Below, in pieces: positions 1 through 5,330 of a DNA stretch of 6,150 nucleotides. Numbering within the stretch: position 1 is the stretch's first letter; every line of letters begins with the position of its first letter. This DNA comes from Lachnoclostridium phytofermentans (GTDB lineage Bacteria; Bacillota; Clostridia; Lachnospirales; Lachnospiraceae). Location: positions 2,628-8,777 of the forward strand of contig DPVV01000144.1 in NCBI GenBank assembly GCA_003526525.1. Direction: 5' to 3'. The notes under the pieces were generated by a model. That model was given only the letters and a program-made list of their open reading frames with translations. It did not search any database and was not told where the DNA came from. Made by a program: the position numbers and the translations under genes.

Positions 1-1
1 T

Positions 2-202
2 CTTCAGTTTATCAGAAGCTTGCAAAAACAGGGCTATACCATTATTTTAATCGAACATGACATGAGCGTAGTTATGAATATCTCGGACCGTATTTATGTT
101 ATTGACCATGGAAAACCAATTGCTCATGGTTTACCAAAGGAAATTGCAAATAATGAAAAGGTAATTGAAGCTTACTTAGGAGGTGTTGGTACCGGTGCTT
201 AA
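2..202 (+). CDS. livG: LivG-type ABC transporter ATPase, C-terminal fragment
   Basis: Only the last 66 codons are in the window; the frame is open to the left edge, so the gene is cut by the window rather than broken. The visible part has the switch/H-loop motif LIEHDM, then VVMNISDRIYVIDHG and a tail ending EAYLGG. This is the typical end of LivG, one of the two cytoplasmic ATPases of HAAT importers for branched-chain amino acids, amides or urea. Walker A, signature and Walker B lie upstream, outside the window. The stop codon (200-202) overlaps the start of the second ATPase gene by 8 nt, the usual livG-livF coupling. The permeases and the substrate-binding protein, which would point to the cargo, are presumably further upstream. 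The family call is firm; the transported substrate cannot be read from this piece. Confidence 0.9.
   Translation, partial: LQFIRSLQKQGYTIILIEHDMSVVMNISDRIYVIDHGKPIAHGLPKEIANNEKVIEAYLGGVGTGA
178..184 (+). promoter_or_regulatory. Ribosome binding site deciding the livF start
   Basis: AGGAGGT lies inside the end of livG. A GTG at 183 overlaps this site and so cannot be its start. The GTG at 195 is 10 nt downstream and gives a protein starting MLKVEKLHTYYG, the normal LivF N-terminus. Confidence 0.7.
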
Positions 203-902
203 AGTGGAAAAGTTACATACCTATTATGGAAATATACACGCTCTTAAGGGCATAGACCTTGAGGTAAACAAAGGAGAGATCGTTTCTCTGATTGGTAGTA
301 ATGGTGCAGGAAAGTCAACCTTACTAAGTACTATTACAGGCATCGCGAAGGCACAAAGCGGTACCATTACCTTTAAAGGAAATAACATAACGAATACAGC
401 TCCTTATCATATTACAAAAACGGGAATTAGTATCTCTCCAGAGGGACGTGAAGTATTCCCAAGTTTAACAGTGGAAGAAAATTTAAGGCTTGGTGCTTAT
501 ATTGTCAACGATAAGAAAAAGATAGCAGAAGGATATGAGCGTGTCTATGAGCTATTTCCAAGACTGAAGGAAAGATATAAACAAAGCGCAGGTACAATGT
601 CTGGTGGTGAACAGCAGATGTTAGCAATTGGACGTGCTTTAATGAGTAATCCGGAACTACTTTTATTAGATGAGCCATCCTTAGGTCTTGCACCAAACAT
701 CGTATTACAGATTTTTAACTTAATAAAATCAATCAACGCACAAGGGGTTACTACCCTATTAATTGAACAGAATGCCAATATGGCACTTAGTGTATCAAAT
801 CGTGCTTATGTACTTGAGAATGGCTTAGTGTCCATGTCAGGTGATGCCAAAGAAATCGCGGCTGATCCTAGAGTAAGAAAAGCATATTTGGGTCATGCCT
901 AA
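195..902 (+). CDS. livF: LivF-type branched-chain amino acid/HAAT ABC transporter ATPase
   Basis: This 235-residue ATPase is full length for LivF and pairs with LivG on the cytoplasmic side of a HAAT-family importer. Visible motifs are Walker A GSNGAGKST (34-42), the LivF-type Q-loop region SISPEGREVFPSLTVEENL (79-97), signature MSGGEQQ (135-141) and Walker B LLLLDEP (155-161). The H-loop position carries Gln (LLIEQN), as is usual in LivF. The start chosen is GTG 195, served by AGGAGGT at 178-184; an upstream GTG at 183 would add four residues but overlaps the ribosome binding site. The gene overlaps livG by 8 nt and is followed after 29 nt, with no terminator, by a dhaK-like gene. That placement suggests the importer and the kinase are made together. 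Cargo is unknown; HAAT systems carry amino acids, amides, urea and related small molecules. Confidence 0.93.
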   Translation: MLKVEKLHTYYGNIHALKGIDLEVNKGEIVSLIGSNGAGKSTLLSTITGIAKAQSGTITFKGNNITNTAPYHITKTGISISPEGREVFPSLTVEENLRLGAYIVNDKKKIAEGYERVYELFPRLKERYKQSAGTMSGGEQQMLAIGRALMSNPELLLLDEPSLGLAPNIVLQIFNLIKSINAQGVTTLLIEQNANMALSVSNRAYVLENGLVSMSGDAKEIAADPRVRKAYLGHA

Positions 903-921
903 AAGACACGAAAGGAAGAAT

Positions 922-926
922 GGAGG
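922..926 (+). promoter_or_regulatory. Ribosome binding site deciding the dhaK start
   Basis: GGAGG with a 5-nt spacer to ATG 932. It lies downstream of the alternative ATG 920, so it supports the shorter protein start MKKIIN, which is also the common DhaK N-terminus. Confidence 0.65.
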
Positions 927-931
927 TAAGT

Positions 932-1918
932 ATGAAAAAGATTATTAATGAGCCAACGAAGGTTGTATCAGAACTTCTCAAAGGTATGGAGCTTGCACAT
1001 CCTGAGTTAGTCTATACAGAAAAACTAGAAGTAATTGCAAGAAGAGAAAAGAGCAACAAAGTTGCAGTAATATCAGGTGGTGGTGCAGGACATGAGCCAG
1101 CACATGCTGGATATGTTGGAAAAGGTATGTTAGATGCTGCTATCTCTGGTAATGTATTTTCCTCACCAAGTCCAGACAGAATTATAGAGGGAATTAAGCA
1201 GACGGATGCAGGCAAAGGTGTTCTGATGGTAATCAAGAATTATTCTGGTGATATCATGAACTTTGGACTTGCTAAGGATTTGGCAGAGCTTGAGGACATC
1301 GAGGTGGAAAGCGTTGTTGTAAGAGATGATGTCGCTGTTCCAGACAGTACTTACTCCACGGGACGTAGAGGTATCGCAGGGACTGTATTTGTTCATAAGA
1401 TTGCAGGAGCAAAAGCTGAGAGTGGTGCTAATCTGCAGGAAGTAAAAGCAGCGGCTGAGAAAGCAATCGCAAATATCAGGAGTATGGGAATGGCAATGAC
1501 TCCTTGTATCTTGCCAGCAGTAGGAAAGCCTGGATTTGTACTTGAAGAAAATGAAATAGAAATCGGTATGGGAATTCACGGAGAACCAGGTGTGGAGCGT
1601 ACTACGGTAAAGACTGCAAAGGACGTAGCTAAGATTTTATTAGATAAGATCTTAGAGGATTATGACTTCTCTGACAGCGAAGTGGCTTTATTGGTCAATG
1701 GTCTTGGTGGCACACCACTGATGGAGTTATATATTCTAAATAAAGAAGTGCAAGAGTTGCTAGTAGAAAAGAATATCAAGGTATATAAAACTTTGGTTGG
1801 CAACTACATGACAGCACTTGATATGAGTGGATGTTCTATCACATTAATGAAACTAGATGAAGAGCTTAAGGAATTACTGGATGCACCTTGTAATACTCCT
1901 GGCCTTACTATTAATTAA
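932..1918 (+). CDS. dhaK: DhaK-like dihydroxyacetone kinase substrate-binding subunit
   Basis: This 328-residue protein has the normal length and motifs of DhaK, the subunit that binds dihydroxyacetone (or a related short keto compound) for phosphorylation by DhaL. The N-terminal motif ISGGGAGHEPAHAGYVGKG (47-65) includes His54. IKNYSGDIMNFG (101-112) includes Asp107. GMGIHGEPG (212-220) includes His216, matching the E. coli histidine that binds the substrate carbonyl as a hemiaminal. All key substrate residues are therefore kept. Translation most likely starts at ATG 932, giving MKKIIN, with GGAGG at 922-926; an in-frame ATG at 920 adds MEVS but sits on that site and has poor spacing of its own. 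dhaL follows after 12 nt. Family membership is seen directly. Dihydroxyacetone as substrate is only the family default, and the neighbouring importer and hydrolase-like genes leave room for another keto compound. Confidence 0.93.
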   Translation: MKKIINEPTKVVSELLKGMELAHPELVYTEKLEVIARREKSNKVAVISGGGAGHEPAHAGYVGKGMLDAAISGNVFSSPSPDRIIEGIKQTDAGKGVLMVIKNYSGDIMNFGLAKDLAELEDIEVESVVVRDDVAVPDSTYSTGRRGIAGTVFVHKIAGAKAESGANLQEVKAAAEKAIANIRSMGMAMTPCILPAVGKPGFVLEENEIEIGMGIHGEPGVERTTVKTAKDVAKILLDKILEDYDFSDSEVALLVNGLGGTPLMELYILNKEVQELLVEKNIKVYKTLVGNYMTALDMSGCSITLMKLDEELKELLDAPCNTPGLTIN

Positions 1919-1930
1919 GAGGTGAATGCG

Positions 1931-2578
1931 ATGGGATTTCAATTAACAAGTAAAGATTATGCTAATTATATTAGAAAAGCATACGAATTAATTCACGCGA
2001 ATGGTGATTATATCACTGCTTTAGATAGCGCAACCGGAGATGGAGATCACTGGACCAATATCAATATGGGCTTTGAAAAATTAGTTGAAGTTGCTGAAGA
2101 GTTAGAGCAGAAGAGCGTATTTGAGGAGTTTATGCAGATTGGAACAATTATGATGTCAGTAATCGGTGGTTCTTCCGGTGTACTTTATGGAAGTGCTTAT
2201 CTGGCTGCTGCTAAGGTATTAAAGGGAAAAGAGACGATTGGCAATGAAGAATTATGCCAGGTGTTAGATGCAATGTTACAGGCTATTATGTCTAGAGGTA
2301 ATGCACAGAAGGGCTGGAAGACAATGATTGATTGTTTGGCTCCTGCAGTAGAATGCTATCAAGCTTGTATAGCGGTGGGAATCGATGAAAAAACGACAGC
2401 AGACAAAGTGAAACAAGCTGCAATCGTTGGTGCTGAAAGTACCAAGGCTATGGAAGCAGTGAGAGGCAGAGCTACTTATCAGGCAAATAAAGGAGTAGGA
2501 CACCTTGATCCAGGTGCAGTAACCATGTCTTATCAGATTGCAACATTGATGGATTGTGTGAAAGAACTTTGTGAATAA
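1931..2578 (+). CDS. dhaL: DhaL-like kinase subunit with altered active-site motifs
   Basis: This 215-residue protein fits DhaL, the helical-barrel subunit that holds Mg-ATP or Mg-ADP and passes phosphate to the substrate on DhaK. The three metal-binding aspartates are present in LDSATGDGDH (Asp32, Asp37, Asp39), as are the glycine/serine loop SVIGGSSGVLYG (76-87) and GHLDPGA (190-196). Several usually conserved positions differ. The usual GDGDHG is GDGDHW (Trp41), the usual NMNRGF is NINMGF (Met46), the usual GDKTM is GWKTM (Trp129), and the usual SYLGERSIGH is TYQANKGVGH (182-191). The start is ATG 1931 with AGAGGTG at 1918-1924; an upstream GTG at 1922 lies on that site. The gene is 12 nt after dhaK. 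No dhaM is in view, so the phosphate donor (ATP directly, or a PTS protein encoded elsewhere) is unknown. The changes suggest a specialised paralogue. Confidence 0.9.
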   Translation: MGFQLTSKDYANYIRKAYELIHANGDYITALDSATGDGDHWTNINMGFEKLVEVAEELEQKSVFEEFMQIGTIMMSVIGGSSGVLYGSAYLAAAKVLKGKETIGNEELCQVLDAMLQAIMSRGNAQKGWKTMIDCLAPAVECYQACIAVGIDEKTTADKVKQAAIVGAESTKAMEAVRGRATYQANKGVGHLDPGAVTMSYQIATLMDCVKELCE

Positions 2579-2584
2579 TCAGCT

Positions 2585-2603
2585 ATTAATCTAGGTGATT
2601 AAT
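2585..2603 (+). repeat. Perfect inverted repeat upstream of the ATC-hydrolase-like gene
   Basis: ATTAATC (2585-2591) and GATTAAT (2597-2603) are perfect inverted copies around a 5-nt centre TAGGT, in the 68-nt gap between dhaL and the next gene. It could be a dyad operator for a dimeric regulator or a weak RNA hairpin. It is AT-rich and has no T-run directly after it, so it is not a good terminator. An A-rich stretch (2605-2634) follows before the ribosome binding site AAAGGAG at 2631-2637. Confidence 0.4.
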
Positions 2604-2646
2604 TATAAAAATAAAAAATACAAAATAAGAAAAGGAGTACATAATT

Positions 2647-3132
2647 ATGATTAAGAATGAAGCAAGTGACAGAGGACAACATATTGAGGATTTACGTAAT
2701 GCAATCGAGCATAGAGCAACATGGTTCTATTACTTAGTGCAGGAAGCGAAAAAAAGAGGTTTAGATTATGATTTCGCAAGTGATGCGATTACAGCTTGTG
2801 GTTGTTTCCATGGTGATAGCAAATACACTAAGACAGATGACTTAAAAGCATTTGCACCTGAGTTTGTGAGCGACAATGTTCGTAATATCTTTGAGATGGA
2901 CACAGAAGTTACAGACGATGAATTCAACATTACATTCCACTATTGTCCATTGGTAGCTGCATGGAAGAAACTAACGGATGATGAAGAGGAAATTGCAAAG
3001 CTATGTGATATTGCAATGGATGGTGATAGAGGTATTTGCAGTACATTTCCTGATTTCGAGTTTGAGTTAGGGAAAACAATTGCTAAGGGAGATCCAATCT
3101 GCGAGGTTTGTTTCCGTAAGAAACAGAAATAA
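2647..3132 (+). CDS. L-2-amino-thiazoline-4-carboxylic acid hydrolase family protein
   Basis: This 161-residue soluble protein resembles the ATC hydrolase family. Its founding member in Pseudomonas opens the ring of L-2-amino-thiazoline-4-carboxylate on the way to L-cysteine; most clostridial members have no known function. The recognised pattern lies in the second half: FHYCPLVAAWKKL (97-109), a Cys at 120, DGDRG (125-129) and a closing GDPICEVCFRKK (148-159). There are seven cysteines (51, 53, 100, 120, 131, 152, 155), high for a cytoplasmic protein, and C51-x-C53 and C152-x2-C155 form close pairs. No signal peptide or membrane segment is visible. ATG 2647 is preceded by AAAGGAG with a 9-nt spacer. 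It is the last gene before a strong terminator, so it belongs to the liv-dha operon. The family call rests on remembered pattern similarity; the reaction here is unknown and could be hydrolysis of a C-N bond in the imported compound. Confidence 0.75.
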   Translation: MIKNEASDRGQHIEDLRNAIEHRATWFYYLVQEAKKRGLDYDFASDAITACGCFHGDSKYTKTDDLKAFAPEFVSDNVRNIFEMDTEVTDDEFNITFHYCPLVAAWKKLTDDEEEIAKLCDIAMDGDRGICSTFPDFEFELGKTIAKGDPICEVCFRKKQK

Positions 3133-3138
3133 GTTTGG

Positions 3139-3181
3139 GGGGTAACTGCAAGATACCATTTTTGCAGTTCCCCTTTCTTTT
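3139..3181 (+). terminator. Intrinsic terminator closing the liv-dha operon
   Basis: GGGG (3139-3142) plus AACTGCAA (3144-3151) pair with TTGCAGTT (3162-3169) plus CCCC (3170-3173), with a single bulged T at 3143. The stem has 12 base pairs, its loop is 10 nt, and it is followed by TTTCTTTT. It starts 6 nt after the stop of the ATC-hydrolase-like gene and separates the operon from the regulator gene. Confidence 0.9.
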
Positions 3182-3197
3182 GTCAAAAATATTCTCT

Positions 3198-3226
3198 TTG
3201 GTTAAAATTGCTAAAATAATTATAGA
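3198..3226 (+). promoter_or_regulatory. Candidate sigma-A promoter for the regulator gene
   Basis: TTGGTT (3198-3203), a 17-nt spacer and TATAGA (3221-3226) lie between the operon terminator and the regulator. A perfect TATAAT at 3253-3258 is an alternative -10 but lacks a recognisable -35 at proper distance. No sigma-54 promoter (GG-N10-GC) was seen here: the nearest GG...GC pair is separated by 8 nt, not 10. Confidence 0.4.
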
Positions 3227-3289
3227 AGAAAGCCTCTGCTTGATTTGTCTTTTATAATATGAAATAATAAATTCTGGGAGGTGTAAATA

Positions 3290-4978
3290 ATGCTGGAAAC
3301 AATTCTTGGATCAATCAAAGAATTTGTAATAAGATTTTCTGATATAATCTCAAATACTGTTGATTCCGATGTTATTATCGCGGATAATAACCTAAAAATA
3401 GTAGGGAGCAAATTTCGATACTTTACTCTGTATAATGAAATAGAAGTAGGATCCTTAATATCTGAGGTAATTTCAAAGAAAGAAAAAGTTATAGTAAAGG
3501 ATAAAGGTGATATAGAATCCTGTAGGGAATGTGAACAATTTCATGATTGTAAGATGATAGGATTTGTAGGAGTACCTATCTATTATAAGGACTGTGTGAT
3601 AGGGGCTATTGCACTGTTATTACCGCAGCATCGCGTGGAGTCTTTGTTTCAGACAATTGATACATCAATAGAGTTTTTGGAAAATATGGCGGAACTTTTA
3701 TCTGGTAAGATAGAGTACTATAATCAAAACCAGTCTCTTAGCCAAATTATTGTTGAGCGAGAAGCGATGATGGATTTACTTTCAGATGCTGTTGTATTTA
3801 CAGATTATTATGGAAATATACAGCACTGTAATAGCAGATTTAAGAAGCTTTTTACATCGGATAAAAACGTTAACGGTAAACAGTTACAAGAATTATTGCC
3901 ACATGCTATCTTCGATGAATATTTTAGTGAATACAATGAGTTAAAAAATATAAGAGTATATATAACTTGTGGTTCTTATTCGTTCTATGGATTTGTTTCG
4001 AGTAAACAGGTAATAGTAAATGGAAAAGAATATGGAACCATGTTTGTGTTCGAAACGATGAATCAGGTTCAGAAAAATGTTCAGTTATCAGAGAAAGGAT
4101 CTATGGTAACATTAAAATGGGCAGAATGGATTTATCCACGTGATATAATACAGAAGTCAAAAGCCTTGGCTGTGACAGGAAAGACAATTTTAATTAGCAG
4201 CAAGAATCGAAATTTGAGTGAATTACTTGCAAAAGGAATCACCAATTTCTCAGAACGAAGCCTAAATGGACTAAAGATTCTATTTTGTGATAACATGTAC
4301 CGAGATTTATTAAATGTTTTTTTATTTGATGAGTTTGGAGAATTAAGAGATGCCAATAATGGGACAATGTTAATCCACGATGTTGAGAACTTACCACTTT
4401 ATGTTCAGGAACGGCTTTTGTATTTTATAAAGACAGGTAATATTAAGTTAAATAATAATACGAGTGTAAAATCTGATGTTCGACTCATCTTTTCTTCCAC
4501 AGGTGATTTAAAAGAACTCGCGAAAAATGGGCTATTTTTAGAAGAGTTATACTATCATATCTCAGAGCATGAGATCATAGTTCCAAATCTGCAAGACGAT
4601 ATGACATTATTTAAACTTTTAATTAACTCAGGCTTAAGTTATTACGGGAAGGTATATCAAAACAATAATGTTTCCTTAGATAAGGAAGTGTTAGAATATC
4701 TCTTTCGTTCTAGCTATAAGGAGAATCTCAATCAGCTTGAATCAGTTCTAGAGGCCATTGTAAGAAAGAATGACAATGAGGTAACGTTAGACGACATCAA
4801 AGATATGGGATTTTACAAACAAAAAAATCAAAATGATATATCTTTAAGTACATTTGAAATGGAGAAAATATCGGAATTATTAAGAACAGGATGTAGTAAA
4901 TCAGAAATTGCCAGACGCCTTGGAATAGGAAGAGCAACTCTTTATCGAAAGCTTGTAGAGTATGGAATATCTGATTAG
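3290..4978 (+). CDS. DhaR/sigma-54-activator-like regulator with a degenerate AAA+ domain
   Basis: This 562-residue transcription regulator has a GAF-like sensor domain (about 1-145), a PAS domain (about 155-255, starting near MDLLSDAVVFTDYYGNIQHC), an AAA+-like region (about 270-500) and a C-terminal Fis-type helix-turn-helix, CSKSEIARRLGIGRATLYRK (535-554). The layout matches E. coli DhaR and bacterial enhancer-binding proteins. The ATPase is decayed. The Walker A position reads ISSKNRNLSE (302-311). The segment that should hold GAFTGA is shortened to LFDEFGELRDANNGTM (345-360). Walker B keeps Asp364 in MLIHDVE, and the usual YYRL reads YYHI (421-424). It therefore should neither hydrolyse ATP normally nor engage sigma-54. 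The sensor has a Cys cluster, C78-x2-C81-x5-C87. ATG 3290 follows GGGAGGTG with a 6-nt spacer. In E. coli, DhaR is controlled by DhaK and DhaL; adjacency suggests it regulates the upstream operon, which is an inference. Confidence 0.85.
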   Translation: MLETILGSIKEFVIRFSDIISNTVDSDVIIADNNLKIVGSKFRYFTLYNEIEVGSLISEVISKKEKVIVKDKGDIESCRECEQFHDCKMIGFVGVPIYYKDCVIGAIALLLPQHRVESLFQTIDTSIEFLENMAELLSGKIEYYNQNQSLSQIIVEREAMMDLLSDAVVFTDYYGNIQHCNSRFKKLFTSDKNVNGKQLQELLPHAIFDEYFSEYNELKNIRVYITCGSYSFYGFVSSKQVIVNGKEYGTMFVFETMNQVQKNVQLSEKGSMVTLKWAEWIYPRDIIQKSKALAVTGKTILISSKNRNLSELLAKGITNFSERSLNGLKILFCDNMYRDLLNVFLFDEFGELRDANNGTMLIHDVENLPLYVQERLLYFIKTGNIKLNNNTSVKSDVRLIFSSTGDLKELAKNGLFLEELYYHISEHEIIVPNLQDDMTLFKLLINSGLSYYGKVYQNNNVSLDKEVLEYLFRSSYKENLNQLESVLEAIVRKNDNEVTLDDIKDMGFYKQKNQNDISLSTFEMEKISELLRTGCSKSEIARRLGIGRATLYRKLVEYGISD

Positions 4979-4996
4979 TTTAAATTATAAAGAAAT

Positions 4997-5042
4997 GCTT
5001 TTGTAAGATAGGTGGTATCATCTGTTAAGCAAAAGCTTTTTT
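4997..5042 (+). terminator. Probable intrinsic terminator of the regulator gene
   Basis: GCTTTTG (4997-5003) pairs with CAAAAGC (5030-5036) and is followed directly by six T residues (5037-5042). The 26-nt loop contains a small inner hairpin, GATA/TATC (5007-5010 with 5016-5019). A second, overlapping stem, AAGCAAAA/TTTTGCTT (5027-5034 with 5039-5046), competes with it but lacks a T-run. It begins 18 nt after the regulator stop. Confidence 0.65.
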
Positions 5043-5057
5043 GCTTTAAAAAAGTTA

Positions 5058-5086
5058 TTGCAATACGTATATATTTTGATTACAAT
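5058..5086 (+). promoter_or_regulatory. Sigma-A-type promoter for the downstream membrane protein gene
   Basis: TTGCAA (5058-5063), a 17-nt spacer and TACAAT (5081-5086) each match the consensus at most positions with ideal spacing. Transcription would begin near 5093, leaving about 238 nt of untranslated leader before the GTG start at 5331. Confidence 0.6.
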
Positions 5087-5092
5087 ATGGTA

Positions 5093-5323
5093 AAATGTGT
5101 TAAGGTGTCGATTTTACATGGAAATATTTATTGAACTCTTATTTTAACCTCATCAGGGAAGGGACTTACCTGAAATGCCACGTAGTGGTAATTGGATTAT
5201 GAGCAAGTATAAGCGGACTGTGAATATCCGCTTTGACATATTCATAGGTATAAGGATAGACATTTAGAAGCATTCTTAAGAAAGTTTAGACTTTAACATC
5301 AGCAGAATCATAAAATAAGGAGG
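5093..5323 (+). promoter_or_regulatory. Long structured 5' leader with mutually exclusive hairpins
   Basis: The 352-bp stretch between the regulator and the next gene holds a terminator, a promoter and this leader. Stems that can be read are TCAGG/CCTGA (5153-5157 with 5169-5173), TGCCAC/GTGGTA with one G-T pair (5176-5181 with 5185-5190), AAGCGGA/TCCGCTT (5211-5217 with 5227-5233) and AAAGT/ACTTT (5281-5285 with 5290-5294). TGAATAT/ATATTCA (5221-5227 with 5238-5244) cannot form together with the AAGCGGA stem. There is also a 10-bp palindrome, TTCTTAAGAA (5273-5282). No riboswitch class known to me was matched. AAGGAGG (5317-5323), 7 nt before GTG 5331, is the ribosome binding site. A cis-acting leader or an independent small RNA are both possible; the pairings are seen, the function is inferred. 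Confidence 0.4.
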
Positions 5324-5330
5324 AATCGTC

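Noticed and set aside
183..194. Earlier GTG start for livF adding four residues
   Set aside because: It overlaps the ribosome binding site AGGAGGT and extends beyond the usual LivF N-terminus.
1163..1579. 138-codon open frame on the minus strand inside dhaK
   Set aside because: It lies opposite a well-supported gene, has no ribosome binding context and encodes a low-complexity Cys/Ser/His-rich product, so it is a shadow frame.
3200..3211. GG...GC pair resembling a sigma-54 promoter before the regulator
   Set aside because: The gap between GG and GC is 8 nt, whereas sigma-54 promoters need 10.
4317..4323. Run of seven T in the regulator gene, at the site where the GAFTGA loop is missing; also a run of seven A at 4821-4827
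   Set aside because: The frame is continuous through both, and shifting frame does not restore a GAFTGA-like or Walker motif. Such runs are common at this base composition.
4997..5046. T-box-like sequence GGTGGTATC just before a terminator-like stem
   Set aside because: A T-box needs a structured leader of about 200 nt with a specifier loop upstream, but the preceding bases are the end of the regulator coding sequence. The following bases, ATCTG, also depart from the ACCGCG-type consensus.
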